This document shows positions 1 through 7,943 of a stretch of 50,086 bases of DNA, piece by piece. The notes beneath the pieces are model-generated. The model saw nothing but the letters and a program-made list of their open reading frames with translations, made no database searches and was not told the origin of the DNA. A program made the position numbers and the translations under genes. Each line of letters begins with the position of its first letter. The first letter of the stretch is position 1. This stretch comes from an uncultured Collinsella sp. (GTDB taxonomy: Bacteria > Actinomycetota > Coriobacteriia > Coriobacteriales > Coriobacteriaceae): positions 1 through 50,086 of the forward strand of contig URKU01000005.1 of NCBI GenBank assembly GCA_900548515.1. The letters are read 5' to 3'.

Positions 1-229
1 GCGAGATGTCGATGTGAACGCCGCCCAGCGAGGTAACGCGATCGAGCAGGACCGCGACGCCGGTGAGACCGCTCGGAAGCAGGTCGGCGGGCTGAATGAA
101 CGCCTGGATCAGGAATGTTTGGAGGACGGCAGAAATTGTGACCGCCACGGCAGTAATGGCGCGGCGGACGATGGTAAGGCGGCCGAGCACGAGCACGCGG
201 TCCGTGAGCTGATCGATGGCGTTCGCCAC
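1..229 (-). CDS. YitT-like membrane protein, N-terminal part (cut by window start)
   Basis: The frame is open from a GTG at 229 to the window edge, giving about 76 residues. An AAGGAG ribosome site lies 5 nt upstream of the GTG (235-240). The visible protein starts with a short polar stretch, then a hydrophobic segment and a motif reading roughly ...QAFIQPADLLPSGLTGVAVLLDRV. This matches the start of YitT/DUF161 inner-membrane proteins (family knowledge: a hydrophobic helix followed by a 'P..LLPGG.TG.A' turn). The function of YitT proteins is unknown. Only the first quarter of the protein is here, so the assignment rests on this motif alone. Confidence 0.6.
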   Translation of the reverse strand, partial: MANAIDQLTDRVLVLGRLTIVRRAITAVAVTISAVLQTFLIQAFIQPADLLPSGLTGVAVLLDRVTSLGGVHIDIS

Positions 230-368
230 GGAGGCTCCTTTCGAAGGCAGATGTAGTTGTGGGGCATGCCCGCGATTGTAGCATGGAGCGTGCGGGGACG
301 CTTCAATTCAACCTCCCTCGACAACCAAAACGGGACCAGCAACCCCCACGACCAAAGGCCCAAATTAC

Positions 369-487
369 AAGTGAGTAGACTTTTTACGATCTGCCGAGCA
401 CACCCAAAACCGTCACCCCTGTGACCTGCGGTTTTACTAGAGCAAATGCACTTTGTGCTCGTCCTGCACCAAAAAGTCTACTCACTT
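369..487. repeat. 119-bp intergenic palindrome with perfect 17-bp ends
   Basis: AAGTGAGTAGACTTTTT at 369-385 is exactly inverted at 471-487. Inside, CGAGCACA (395-402) pairs with TGTGCTCG (454-461), AAAACCG (406-412) with CGGTTTT (429-435), and GTCAC (412-416) with GTGAC (421-425). The whole stretch can therefore fold into one long interrupted hairpin in DNA or RNA. It fills most of the 355-bp gap between the YitT-like and HAD genes, and no gene is visible in that gap. It could be a non-autonomous mobile element or a structured 3'UTR. No flanking target duplication is obvious. Confidence 0.85.
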
Positions 488-584
488 AGTCCGTATCGAA
501 GCCAAACGAATCCAAATAGATGACAAATTAAGCCAATCCGCAGCAAGAGACGCGTGAACCAATGCTTCTCGCGGCGGATTGACA

Positions 585-1214
585 CTACAAAGCGGCCAAA
601 ATGTCGGTCAGGTTGTCGATGACAACGTCGGCAGCGGACTGATCGAGGTTGACGCCCTCGTGCGGGCGCAGCGCCAGGACGCGGGCGCCGGAGCGCTTGC
701 CCGCCTCAATGCCCATCGGCGAGTCCTCGATGACCAGGCACTCGGCCGGCTCCACGCCCAGCGCCTCCATGGCGCGCAGGTAGATCTCGGGGTCGGGCTT
801 AAACGCGCTGCACTCGTGGCCGCTGATGGTGTAATCCAGCACGTCGGCAATACCGGCGATCTCAACCAGCTCATCGATCAGCTCGCGATAGGACGAGCTC
901 GCGATGGCACACTTCACGCCGCGCTCGTGCAGTTCGCGCATCACCGGCTCTGTCTGCTCGTTGAGCAGCTCGGCATACGGAACGGGATGGACCGGGCTGT
1001 AGACCTGCTTGTACTCCACGCGCAGGCGCTCGCGCAACTCAACATCGTCGGGCACCAGCGCCTGCCAAATGGCCGGCTCGTTAGACCCCGAAAGATCGGG
1101 GATCTCGTCAAAGTGGAACCCCTTCTCCTCCATAAACGCCACGCGGCGGCGGTTGTAGAACCACTCGGTATCGACCAGCACGCCGTCCATATCAAACAGC
1201 ACTGCCTTGATCAT
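585..1214 (-). CDS. HAD-superfamily sugar-phosphate phosphatase / beta-phosphoglucomutase-like
   Basis: This is a 209-residue subfamily I HAD protein. Motif I is DMDGVLVDTEW with the nucleophile Asp8 and acid/base Asp10; motif II is the ASSSYRE segment; motif III is the Lys in AFKPDPEIY; motif IV is VIEDSPMGIEAG. The helical cap between motifs I and II is typical of beta-phosphoglucomutase and small sugar phosphatases, so the substrate is probably a hexose or polyol phosphate. I chose ATG 1214 because GGAGG sits 8 nt upstream; an earlier ATG at 1220 abuts the ribosome site. It is the last gene of the SIS/PTS locus and starts only 26 nt after a terminator-like hairpin, so it is probably expressed by readthrough. 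The substrate cannot be told from sequence. Confidence 0.88.
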   Translation of the reverse strand: MIKAVLFDMDGVLVDTEWFYNRRRVAFMEEKGFHFDEIPDLSGSNEPAIWQALVPDDVELRERLRVEYKQVYSPVHPVPYAELLNEQTEPVMRELHERGVKCAIASSSYRELIDELVEIAGIADVLDYTISGHECSAFKPDPEIYLRAMEALGVEPAECLVIEDSPMGIEAGKRSGARVLALRPHEGVNLDQSAADVVIDNLTDILAAL

Positions 1215-1234
1215 ACGCATCTCCTCCCCAGAGC

Positions 1235-1266
1235 AAAAAAGGGGACGGGGCGCAAACCCCATCCCC
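1235..1266 (-). terminator. Terminator-like hairpin directly upstream of the HAD gene
   Basis: GGGGACGGGG (1241-1250) and CCCCATCCCC (1257-1266) form a 10-bp stem with one imperfect pair and a 6-nt loop. Read on the minus strand, a run of six T follows at 1240-1235. It terminates the SIS gene ending at 1301 and lies 26 nt before the HAD start. Confidence 0.8.
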
Positions 1267-1300
1267 TCTCAATCAACCCGTAAGGTCTACTTACTTGTGA

Positions 1301-2284
1301 TTAGTAGGAAAGCTTCCACATGTAGCGACGCATGGTCAGCGGGTGCTGACGGGCCTCGGCGATCTGGTTGCCGTACTCGCGCATAACGGCGAGGTGCAGC
1401 AGCGGGTTGAAGTAGGTGACGACGCTCGCGGGCACGGCGTCAGCCAGGCCGTAGTCCTTGGAGTCGATCAGAGCGACCTTGGCACCCATACGCTGCAGGA
1501 AGGTGAGGGCGCGAGCGTCCATCGGACGGGTAGCACCGTCGGACATGAGGAAGACGTAGGGCTTACCCTCGGTGGAAACCTCGAACGGGCCGTGGAAGTA
1601 CTCGCCGGTGTTGTAGGCGGCGGCGTCGATCCACTGCATCTCGGTGAACAGGAAGGCGGCGTTAGAATAAGCCATCTTCTCGGAGGCACCGGAGGCCATG
1701 AAGTAGATCATCTTGTCGTCCTTGAAGTCCTGAGCGAACTGCTTGGCCAGGCCCTTGGCGGAGTGAGCAGCGTTCTCGATCAGCTCGAAGATGTTGGTGA
1801 GGCCGGTGATCATGTCCTCGTAGTGATCATAGCCCTCGGTCTGCTGAAGGATCTCGAGAGCAAGAGCGATGGCGTAGGCGGGCTTCTCGGCCTTGGCAGC
1901 ATAGTTGGCATGGAAGCCGTGGACGATGACGTGGTCGGCGTCGACGGTCAGAGCGGAGCCAGCCTTGTTGGTGAGGGAGACGACCGGGCAGTTGTGCTTC
2001 TTGGCGGTCTTGTTGGCCTCGACGGTCTCGGGCGTGGAGCCACCGAGGGAGCAGGTGATCACGAAGGTGTGCTCGTTGACCCAGGAAGGCGTGTCGTAGT
2101 TGAACTCGTTAGCGGTGAAAATCTGAACGTTCAGCTTGTCCGTGTTGTTGGCCAGGAAGTACTTGGCGGGGTAAAGGTCGGACATGGAAGCACCGCAGCC
2201 GACGAAGGCGACGCTGTGGATCTCGTGGTTGGACAGGACGTCAGCGACGATCTGCTTAGGGAGGTTAAGGTCGATCTCGTACAT
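1301..2284 (-). CDS. FrlB-like double-SIS protein (putative phospho-sugar-amine deglycase/isomerase)
   Basis: This 327-residue protein has two SIS (sugar isomerase) domains. The first opens with HSVAFVGCGASMSDLYPAKY; the second contains YNTGEYFHGPFEV, the motif seen in FrlB/GfrE/GfrF and GlmS-type SIS enzymes. The C-terminus RRYMWKLSY resembles the FrlB tail. FrlB-family enzymes cleave phosphorylated Amadori products (fructoselysine-6-P or glucoselysine-6-P) into glucose-6-P and the amine; AgaS-like deaminase/isomerase activity is the alternative. Start 2284 is chosen because AAAGGA lies 9 nt upstream; the ATG at 2293 is too close to it. It follows the PTS genes after a 10-bp hairpin. A paralogue lies at 6746-7738 with the same ending. 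The substrate is inferred from context. Confidence 0.82.
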   Translation of the reverse strand: MYEIDLNLPKQIVADVLSNHEIHSVAFVGCGASMSDLYPAKYFLANNTDKLNVQIFTANEFNYDTPSWVNEHTFVITCSLGGSTPETVEANKTAKKHNCPVVSLTNKAGSALTVDADHVIVHGFHANYAAKAEKPAYAIALALEILQQTEGYDHYEDMITGLTNIFELIENAAHSAKGLAKQFAQDFKDDKMIYFMASGASEKMAYSNAAFLFTEMQWIDAAAYNTGEYFHGPFEVSTEGKPYVFLMSDGATRPMDARALTFLQRMGAKVALIDSKDYGLADAVPASVVTYFNPLLHLAVMREYGNQIAEARQHPLTMRRYMWKLSY

Positions 2285-2417
2285 CTGACACATTCCTTTC
2301 GATTTTTGCGGCGCCACTTTGCCGGACGCACGCAGGGTTACCGTGATTTGGACCGAGTCGTCGGCCCGTTAAGAATGCGACAAAGGGACTGCCCCATTGT
2401 CACGTATAGGGATGGAA

Positions 2418-2448
2418 GCCTGCCTGGGGTATGGGATGCCAGGCAGGC
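2418..2448. repeat. Inter-cistronic hairpin between EIID and SIS genes
   Basis: GCCTGCCTGG (2418-2427) and CCAGGCAGGC (2439-2448) are perfect inverted repeats around an 11-nt loop. No T-run follows on the minus strand, so it is more likely an mRNA-stabilising or processing structure between PTS and SIS cistrons than a terminator. Confidence 0.75.
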
Positions 2449-2481
2449 CCCCGGGGAAAGCGGTTAGGCGCTTGGTCGCGA

Positions 2482-3315
2482 CTAGGCCAGGATGCCGACC
2501 GCGGAGAGGGCGATGCCGCCCACGATGGCGATCACGAGAAGCCAACCGGTGTTGACGTTCTTCTTGATGAGCCAGTACATAAGGCCGGTGAGGCCGAGGG
2601 AGATCATCTGGGGCATCATGCCGTCCAGGATGTCCTGGATCACGACGGTGCCGTCAGCGAACTGCAGCGGGGTGGTGGCGCCGATCAGCGTAGCGATCAT
2701 GCCGCCCACGGACATAAGACCCACGATGCCGCAGACATACATGAGCTTCTCCATGAGGTCGCCGCCCTGAAGCTTGCTCAGGTACTCGTGGCCGCCCTGA
2801 TAGCCCATCTTGGCTGCGAACCAAGTGATCAGCACAGAGGGGACGATGGAGATGAGCATGGCCAGGATCGGGCCCATGATGGAGCCCTGCTGAGCCAGCT
2901 GAACGCCCAGGCCAAAGGCGATAACGCGGATGGTGCCCTGGAAGAAGGAGTCACCGATGCCGGAAAGCGGACCCATGAGGGAGGTCTTGACCGCGTTGAT
3001 CGAATCGGGATCGAAGTTCTCGGGATCCTTGGCGTACTCCTCCTCCATGGAGGCGGCGAGGCCCAAGATGAAAGCGCTCGTCTGCGGGGTGCAGTTGTAG
3101 AACGCCATGTGACGGTGGTAAGCCTCTTTCTTAGCAGCGAGCTGCTTGGGGTCGGACTCGTCCGGATAGAGGCGATCGAGCGTGGGAACCATGCCGTAGA
3201 GGAAGCCCATGTTCATCTGACGCTCGTAGTTCCAAGAGGCCTGGATGGCCCAGGAGCGCCAGAAGAACTGGCTGACCTTCTTGTTCAGGGACACGTCCTT
3301 GGTTGCGGTTGCCAT
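2482..3315 (-). CDS. PTS mannose/fructose/sorbose family transporter subunit IID
   Basis: This 277-residue integral membrane protein is a EIID of the mannose PTS family. Diagnostic segments are FWRSWAIQASWNYERQMNMG near the N-terminus, the central MGPLSGIGDSFFQGT motif, and a hydrophobic C-terminal third. EIID works with EIIC to pass sugar through the membrane while EIIA/EIIB phosphorylate it. The start at ATG 3315 follows AAGGAGG, which itself overlaps the EIIC stop region (3329), indicating tight coupling. Gene order on the minus strand is EIIAB, EIIC, EIID, SIS, HAD, which looks like one transcription unit with internal hairpins. Confidence 0.93.
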   Translation of the reverse strand: MATATKDVSLNKKVSQFFWRSWAIQASWNYERQMNMGFLYGMVPTLDRLYPDESDPKQLAAKKEAYHRHMAFYNCTPQTSAFILGLAASMEEEYAKDPENFDPDSINAVKTSLMGPLSGIGDSFFQGTIRVIAFGLGVQLAQQGSIMGPILAMLISIVPSVLITWFAAKMGYQGGHEYLSKLQGGDLMEKLMYVCGIVGLMSVGGMIATLIGATTPLQFADGTVVIQDILDGMMPQMISLGLTGLMYWLIKKNVNTGWLLVIAIVGGIALSAVGILA

Positions 3316-3328
3316 AGTGTGTTCCTCC

Positions 3329-4123
3329 TTAGTCTTCGTCGTCTTCGAGCGGATCGTAGTCGGAATCGACACCGGCGACTGCATGGGAACCGTTGAACTT
3401 GAAGCCCATGAAGACGACAGCCAGGCACACACCGATCAGAGCGACCGCGATGACGGACAGGTTGAGGTAAGCGGCGAGCAGGAAACCGATGAACAGGAAC
3501 GGAGTCATACCCTTCTTGATCATCATGGTGAGCAGCAGGGCCAAGCCGTAGGCGGTCATGATCTTGGTCGAAACGTTAAGACCAGTGGACAGCCACTCGG
3601 GAACCATGTTGACGATGGCCTGAACCAGGTCGGTGCCAACAAAGACGGCGAGGAAGATCGGCAGGAAGTACATGACGGCGTACAGACCGGAGCCGGCGCA
3701 GATGTGCATGCGGTAGGCGGTCTTGAACTTTCCGTTATCGATCGCGCTATCTGCCACATGGGTGAGGGCGGCGATGATGGAACGGAACACGATGCCGAGG
3801 AGCTGACCCAGGACGGCGACCGGGATGGCGATCGTCATGGCGGTCTCGGCGGAAGCATCGGTCAGGCACGCAAAGGCAGCGGCCACGATGCCGCCCAGGA
3901 CCATATCGGGCGGAACGGCAGCGCCGACCTGCACCAGGCCCATGGACACGAGCTCGACGGCGGCACCGACGGCAAGGCCGGTGGGCACATCGCCCAGCAG
4001 CAGACCGACGAGCGTAGCGCCAACGAGGGGCTGCTCGAAGTTAAGACGACCGAGCAGGCGGGAGTCCCACATGCAGAACACGCCGACGAGGCCGACGAGC
4101 ACCGCACTGATGAACGTATTCAT
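3329..4123 (-). CDS. PTS mannose/fructose/sorbose family transporter subunit IIC
   Basis: This is a 264-residue EIIC with several membrane segments. The N-terminal segment with FEQPLVGATLVGLLLGD and the following GLAVGAAVELVSMGLVQVGAAVPPD are classic for mannose-family EIIC sugar-recognition subunits. It lies 36 bp after the EIIAB stop and 13 bp before the EIID start. The C-terminus is acidic (DYDPLEDDED), probably cytosolic. Substrate is unknown; the neighbouring FrlB-like enzymes point to an aminated or glycated sugar. Confidence 0.93.
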   Translation of the reverse strand: MNTFISAVLVGLVGVFCMWDSRLLGRLNFEQPLVGATLVGLLLGDVPTGLAVGAAVELVSMGLVQVGAAVPPDMVLGGIVAAAFACLTDASAETAMTIAIPVAVLGQLLGIVFRSIIAALTHVADSAIDNGKFKTAYRMHICAGSGLYAVMYFLPIFLAVFVGTDLVQAIVNMVPEWLSTGLNVSTKIMTAYGLALLLTMMIKKGMTPFLFIGFLLAAYLNLSVIAVALIGVCLAVVFMGFKFNGSHAVAGVDSDYDPLEDDED

Positions 4124-4159
4124 ACCCTTCTCCTTTCAGTCAGGCAAAAGCCTGGTTGA

Positions 4160-5083
4160 TTACAGCTTGGCGTCGATGTCGACGCTCTGATACGTAGGGG
4201 TCTGCTGGACATAGAGCTTGATGCCCATGTCGAGCAGCTGGTTGACGTCGGCCTTCTGGGTGGCGTCGAGGAAGACGGAGCTGTCCTTGCCGCCGACCTG
4301 ATCGGCACCGTCGTGGTTGGCGGTGGCGCCCAGGTTGATGGCGTCGAGCTTGTAGCCCTGGCAGAACTGCAGCATCTCGGCCGTGTTGCCAAAGACGAAC
4401 ATGACGCGCTCGCCGAGGGTGTTGAGCTTGTCCATCTTGGCGAGGGCACGCTCGACGGTGAAGACGTTCAGGCGCACGCCCTGGGGCTTGGCCAGCTTAA
4501 GAGCGCCCTTCTTGATGTCATCGTTGGCGGCAGCGTTGTCGACGACGATGATGCGCTCGGCCTGAACCTTGGTGGTCCAGGTAAAGACGACCTGGCCGTG
4601 CAGCAGACGGTAATCAAGACGTACGAGGACGATCTTGGCGGGACCGGAGCTGTGACGGGACGCCTTGGCCTTCTTGGCGGGAGCCGCGGCAGCCTCGACC
4701 GGTGCGTTGGGGTTGGTCAGACCGGTGCGGGCCTCGTTGATGAGGGCTGCGAGCTCGGCACCCTTGACGGGGACGGGGCTCATAGCGAGCGTGAGCGCCA
4801 GCGGGATGTTGAAACCGCTGACAACCGTGAACTTCGTGCCGTTCTTGGAAAGCTCGACCATGCTGTTGTTGACCGAGCTGCCGAGCATATCGGTCAGCAC
4901 ATAGACGGTGTCGTCCGCGTTGAACGTGGCGATCATGGCGTCCACCTTATTGGTGATGGGCTCCTTGTCGTCACGAGCAAGCGACACGACGTGGACGTTC
5001 GACACGTCGCCGAGAACCATCTCGAGCGTGTCTTTGGCGCCTGCGGCCAGGCCGCCATGAGATGCGAGAATGATCTGATTCAT
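4160..5083 (-). CDS. Fused PTS mannose-family EIIA-EIIB protein
   Basis: The 307-residue protein joins two phosphocarrier domains. Residues 1-125 are EIIA-Man with the phospho-accepting His9 in LASHGG and a TDMLGSS segment. An Ala/Lys/Pro-rich linker spans about 126-148. Residues 149-307 are EIIB with LVRLDYRLLHGQVVFTW, whose His162 is the expected EIIB phosphorylation site. EIIA takes phosphate from HPr and passes it to EIIB, then to the sugar in EIIC/EIID. The start is preceded by AGGAGGAGG, and a TATAAT box sits at 5110-5115, giving a leader of about 20 nt. It is the first gene of the PTS-SIS-HAD unit. Many Amadori-type mannose PTSs have separate A and B genes, so the fusion is a useful marker. 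Confidence 0.93.
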   Translation of the reverse strand: MNQIILASHGGLAAGAKDTLEMVLGDVSNVHVVSLARDDKEPITNKVDAMIATFNADDTVYVLTDMLGSSVNNSMVELSKNGTKFTVVSGFNIPLALTLAMSPVPVKGAELAALINEARTGLTNPNAPVEAAAAPAKKAKASRHSSGPAKIVLVRLDYRLLHGQVVFTWTTKVQAERIIVVDNAAANDDIKKGALKLAKPQGVRLNVFTVERALAKMDKLNTLGERVMFVFGNTAEMLQFCQGYKLDAINLGATANHDGADQVGGKDSSVFLDATQKADVNQLLDMGIKLYVQQTPTYQSVDIDAKL

Positions 5084-5109
5084 CTTGCCTCCTCCTTTTC
5101 GTTATGGTC

Positions 5110-5138
5110 ATTATAACGTCTTATACGTTGCTTATATT
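5110..5138 (-). promoter_or_regulatory. Probable promoter and operator of the PTS operon
   Basis: On the minus strand a TATAAT -10 box lies at 5115-5110. The expected -35 position (about 5138-5133) reads AATATA, a poor match, so an activator or weak basal promoter is likely. The overlapping tandem AACGTATAAG / GACGTTATAA half-sites resemble ACTATAACG upstream of the EamA gene and may be a shared operator. This is inference from pattern only. Confidence 0.45.
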
Positions 5139-5265
5139 GCTAATTAGTATAAAGACCGTTCGCGGGTGAAAATCGACCGTTGACGGGTTTAACGTACTTG
5201 AAACGTTGGGCTGGGTAGGCCGGCGCTAGCTGGATAACCCCAGGTCAGACCCTGCGCGCAATCCC

Positions 5266-6348
5266 CTATCGCACGAAGTACCAGGGGCTTTCCTGCACGG
5301 TGGGCTCCAGCGCGATGCCGGTGCGTTCCTTAAACAGATCCATGTCCTGCGATTTCTCCGTCCACCACGCATTGGGCTTAAAGGTCATGCTCTCAACGAC
5401 ATGACCGACAAACACACTGTTGCGCAGCCTGGAGAAGTCGGTGTTCATAATCAGGATGGACGCGAGCACCAGCACAATGCCCAGGACCTTGATCGCGCCG
5501 GCGGGCTCGGCATAGACACCAATGCCCACCAGTACGGTGACGACCGTCTCGAATGACATTACGACGGGAACTTTCGACGTCTCGAGCCCCATGGACAGAC
5601 CCTGCATATATAAGATGTAGGCCACGGCTGTGGGGATGAGTCCAAAGCCAAGGAACAACAGCAGCAGCTGTGGCGACATTGCCGCGGTGACATCCGGCCA
5701 CGGAGCCGCGATAGCTGCCATAACCGCACCGCCAAAAACAAAGCCCCAAAACGTGACAGCCAGCGGGTGGACCGTCTTGGTTGCTATTCGGCTAAACACC
5801 GCGAGCGACGCACCACAAAGGCCTGCAATCACGCCCGACGTGACGCCCCAAACCGAAAAATGAAAACCGGAAAGGTCGCCATTGGTCACCGCAAGCACGC
5901 AGCCAACGATGTTAAAGACAATGGCAACGAGCTTGTTAGGGGTCACGTCCTCGCGATAAAGCACGCGGCCGAGCGCGACGCCAAACACCGGCGAGGTGTA
6001 GAGCAGCACCGAGGCCGTGGACATGCCCACCTCGCCCATGCACTCGTAATAGCAGGTGTTAGCGGCGGCCAAACCGACGATACCGACAAGTGCGCAGGGA
6101 ACAAGCTCTTTAGGGCTTGCCTTGAACAGGGCCAGCGGACCCTGAGCCACGGTAGACCCCTCACCCGGACGGCAGCCCATAAACATCAGAACCGGCGCCA
6201 AGATAAGCGCTCCGACCAACAAGCGAAAGGCCGCCATGCTCTGGGACGAAACGCCCATGGCCGCAATGCCGTTTACAAAGATTCCGATGCTGCCCCACAT
6301 AAGCGCGGCGATCAGCACCAGCACATAGCCCAGATTGCTTTTCTTCAA
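5266..6348 (-). CDS. EamA/DMT-family transporter
   Basis: This 360-residue inner-membrane protein has ten hydrophobic segments arranged as two EamA repeats; the first begins YVLVLIAALMWGSIGIFVNG and the second near the middle with FSVWGVTSGVIAGLCGASLA. EamA proteins are drug/metabolite exporters or importers. I chose TTG 6348 because AGGAGG lies 5 nt upstream; a GTG at 6384 would sit on the predicted -10 region and has no ribosome site. A hydrophilic tail of about 50 residues after the last membrane helix (ending ESPWYFVR) is longer than usual for the family. It lies between the PTS operon and the second SIS gene, so it may export an end product such as the released amine; this is speculative. 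Confidence 0.88.
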   Translation of the reverse strand: MKKSNLGYVLVLIAALMWGSIGIFVNGIAAMGVSSQSMAAFRLLVGALILAPVLMFMGCRPGEGSTVAQGPLALFKASPKELVPCALVGIVGLAAANTCYYECMGEVGMSTASVLLYTSPVFGVALGRVLYREDVTPNKLVAIVFNIVGCVLAVTNGDLSGFHFSVWGVTSGVIAGLCGASLAVFSRIATKTVHPLAVTFWGFVFGGAVMAAIAAPWPDVTAAMSPQLLLLFLGFGLIPTAVAYILYMQGLSMGLETSKVPVVMSFETVVTVLVGIGVYAEPAGAIKVLGIVLVLASILIMNTDFSRLRNSVFVGHVVESMTFKPNAWWTEKSQDMDLFKERTGIALEPTVQESPWYFVR

Positions 6349-6472
6349 CGCAGCCTCCTCGGTATTGTTTCCAATATGTTTCACACTACGTTATAGTCGT
6401 TATATACATTTTTCAAGACACAAATCGGCGAGCGGAAAAATCTGCTCTACCGCTACAACCCATTGGTGCAAA

Positions 6473-6519
6473 GGGGACAGGTTCATATGCGCCAACTTGG
6501 TGCAAAGTAACCTGTCCCC
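6473..6519. repeat. GGGGACAGGTT...AACCTGTCCCC hairpin repeat
   Basis: GGGGACAGGTT (6473-6483) is perfectly inverted at 6509-6519 around a loop that itself has a small CCAA/TTGG stem. Two further TGTCCCC-like words follow up to about 6556. The element belongs to the GGGGACAG family seen elsewhere in the window (8680-8705, 38072-38121, 43894-43924). Confidence 0.8.
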
Positions 6520-6606
6520 AATGACTAGGACTGTCCCCAAGTGCCGAACGTCTCCAAGTGCCGCATCTGGGCCAAGGCGACGCCGATGCTTTGGCAACGC
6601 CAGCGA

Positions 6607-6746
6607 AAACCCACCTGAGCGAGCAAGGTGCCTTGAAGCGAAGCGGCATTGACCTTCTGGTCATGCCGCTGAAGCTGAAAGGCAGATTGCCGCTCAGGTG
6701 GGTTTGCAGCGTCGAGCCGTTACGGCGTTTGGTAAAACGCCGTAAC
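6607..6746. repeat. Nested hairpin cluster at the 3' end of the second SIS gene
   Basis: Outer arms AAACCCACCTGAGCG (6607-6621) and its exact inverse (6691-6705) enclose AGCGGCAT/ATGCCGCT (6642-6649/6663-6670), which is capped by TGACC-TTCT-GGTCA. Next to it GTTACGGCGTTT (6719-6730) pairs with AAACGCCGTAAC (6735-6746) and overlaps the SIS stop codon. The gap 6349-6745 has no gene; it holds the EamA promoter region, the GGGGACAG hairpin and this cluster. Confidence 0.85.
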
Positions 6747-7738
6747 TAATAATCCAGCTTCCACATGTAGCGGCGCGTCATGTAGTCCTTGTGGGTGACG
6801 GCAGAGAGCGCGCGCATGTACACGTTGTTTAGGATCGGCGCAAAGATCAGGTGGTTGAAGTACTCGCTCACGCTGTCCTTGATGTCGTTGAGGCCAAGCT
6901 CCTTGGCATCGAGCTGATAGACGCGCTCGCCACCGTACTGGTTGACGAAGCGGATGCCGCGCTCGTCGTTGCAGCGGCTACGGCCGACGCTGATGAGCTG
7001 GAACAGCGAGGTGCGCTTGTCCAGGATCTCGAAGGGGCCGTGGAAGAAGTCGCAGGTGTTGATGGTGCAGGAGTCGATCTGCAGCATCTCCTGCACGTTG
7101 CAGATGCTAAAGACGTAGGCGGCACCAAAGAGCGGACCCTGAGCCATGACGTTGATGCAGGGCTTGTCAGCGTTCTGCTCGGCCCACTTGGCAGCAAGCG
7201 GACGAGTGTACTCGACGGCCTTGCGATAGATGGGGTCGACCAAGTCGAAAGCGGCCATAGCGGTCTCGTACTCGGCATAGCCCTCGGTCTGCTGCGTGAG
7301 CTCCATGGCGATCATGGTCACGACGGCGGAGTTGGTACGGCCCATGCAGGACTCGTCGACGGCCAAGCTGTCATACTGGATCTTGTAGTCGCAGACCTCG
7401 GTGAGGCCGGACTCGTCGACATAGATTGCGATGGTGCTGGCGCCGTGGTCCTTGGCGACCTGGGCGGCGACGATGGTCTCCTTGGTACCGCGCATGGACA
7501 CGACGACGGCCAGGGTGTTCTCGTTGACGTAGGCAGGGGTTGCGTGCACGAACTCGTTGCTGGTGTAGCTGGAGCTCACGACCTGCGTGGCCTCGTGCTC
7601 CATAAAGTACTGGGCAGGATAGTTGCCGCCGTTGGATCCGCCGGCGCCAATCCACACGACGCGCTTGATGCCGCCCTTGTCTACCTTGTCGGCCAAAACC
7701 TGGGAGACGACGTCCTTAACCTGTTCCTGAGTAGTCAT
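6746..7738 (-). CDS. FrlB-like double-SIS protein, paralogue 2
   Basis: This 330-residue protein has two SIS domains, the first starting IKRVVWIGAGGSNGGNYPAQYF and the second carrying CTINTCDFFHGPFEI and RTSLFQLISVGRSR. The ending TRRYMWKLDY is nearly the same as in the SIS protein at 1301-2284. Two FrlB-like enzymes beside one mannose PTS is the arrangement of gfr-type loci, where one acts on glucoselysine-6-P and the other on fructoselysine-6-P; that parallel is inference. It is transcribed divergently from the GntR regulator, with operator-like repeats in the shared promoter region. AAAGG lies upstream of the ATG. Confidence 0.82.
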   Translation of the reverse strand: MTTQEQVKDVVSQVLADKVDKGGIKRVVWIGAGGSNGGNYPAQYFMEHEATQVVSSSYTSNEFVHATPAYVNENTLAVVVSMRGTKETIVAAQVAKDHGASTIAIYVDESGLTEVCDYKIQYDSLAVDESCMGRTNSAVVTMIAMELTQQTEGYAEYETAMAAFDLVDPIYRKAVEYTRPLAAKWAEQNADKPCINVMAQGPLFGAAYVFSICNVQEMLQIDSCTINTCDFFHGPFEILDKRTSLFQLISVGRSRCNDERGIRFVNQYGGERVYQLDAKELGLNDIKDSVSEYFNHLIFAPILNNVYMRALSAVTHKDYMTRRYMWKLDY

Positions 7739-7776
7739 CGTGCATCAGCCTTTCTTCTCGTTTGATGCTCTCGATG

Positions 7777-7927
7777 GCATACAAGTTACATATATGTTTT
7801 GGTTATGTCGACTAGTTGTATGCTATATTTGTCTTAGAAATTTTGCTGGTAAGGTTTTCGGTAGCTCGATACCAGCGGTTTTATTGTTGTGTTGAATACA
7901 TGCTTGCTTAGATAAGCATACAAGTTA
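7777..7927. promoter_or_regulatory. Divergent promoter region with GCATACAAGTTA operator repeats
   Basis: GCATACAAGTTA occurs exactly at 7777-7788 and 7916-7927, and an inverted core TTGTATGC at 7816-7823. The second copy lies between a possible -35 (TTGCTT, 7904-7909) and -10 (GATATA, 7928-7933) of the gntR gene. The repeats flank the SIS and gntR starts, as expected for binding sites of the GntR/HutC regulator itself. Confidence 0.6.
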
Positions 7928-7943
7928 GATATAGGCTGATCGC

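Noticed and set aside
579..5116. Long plus-strand open frames opposite the HAD, SIS and PTS genes
   Set aside because: They mirror the codon structure of clearly recognisable minus-strand genes and show no family motifs or ribosome sites.
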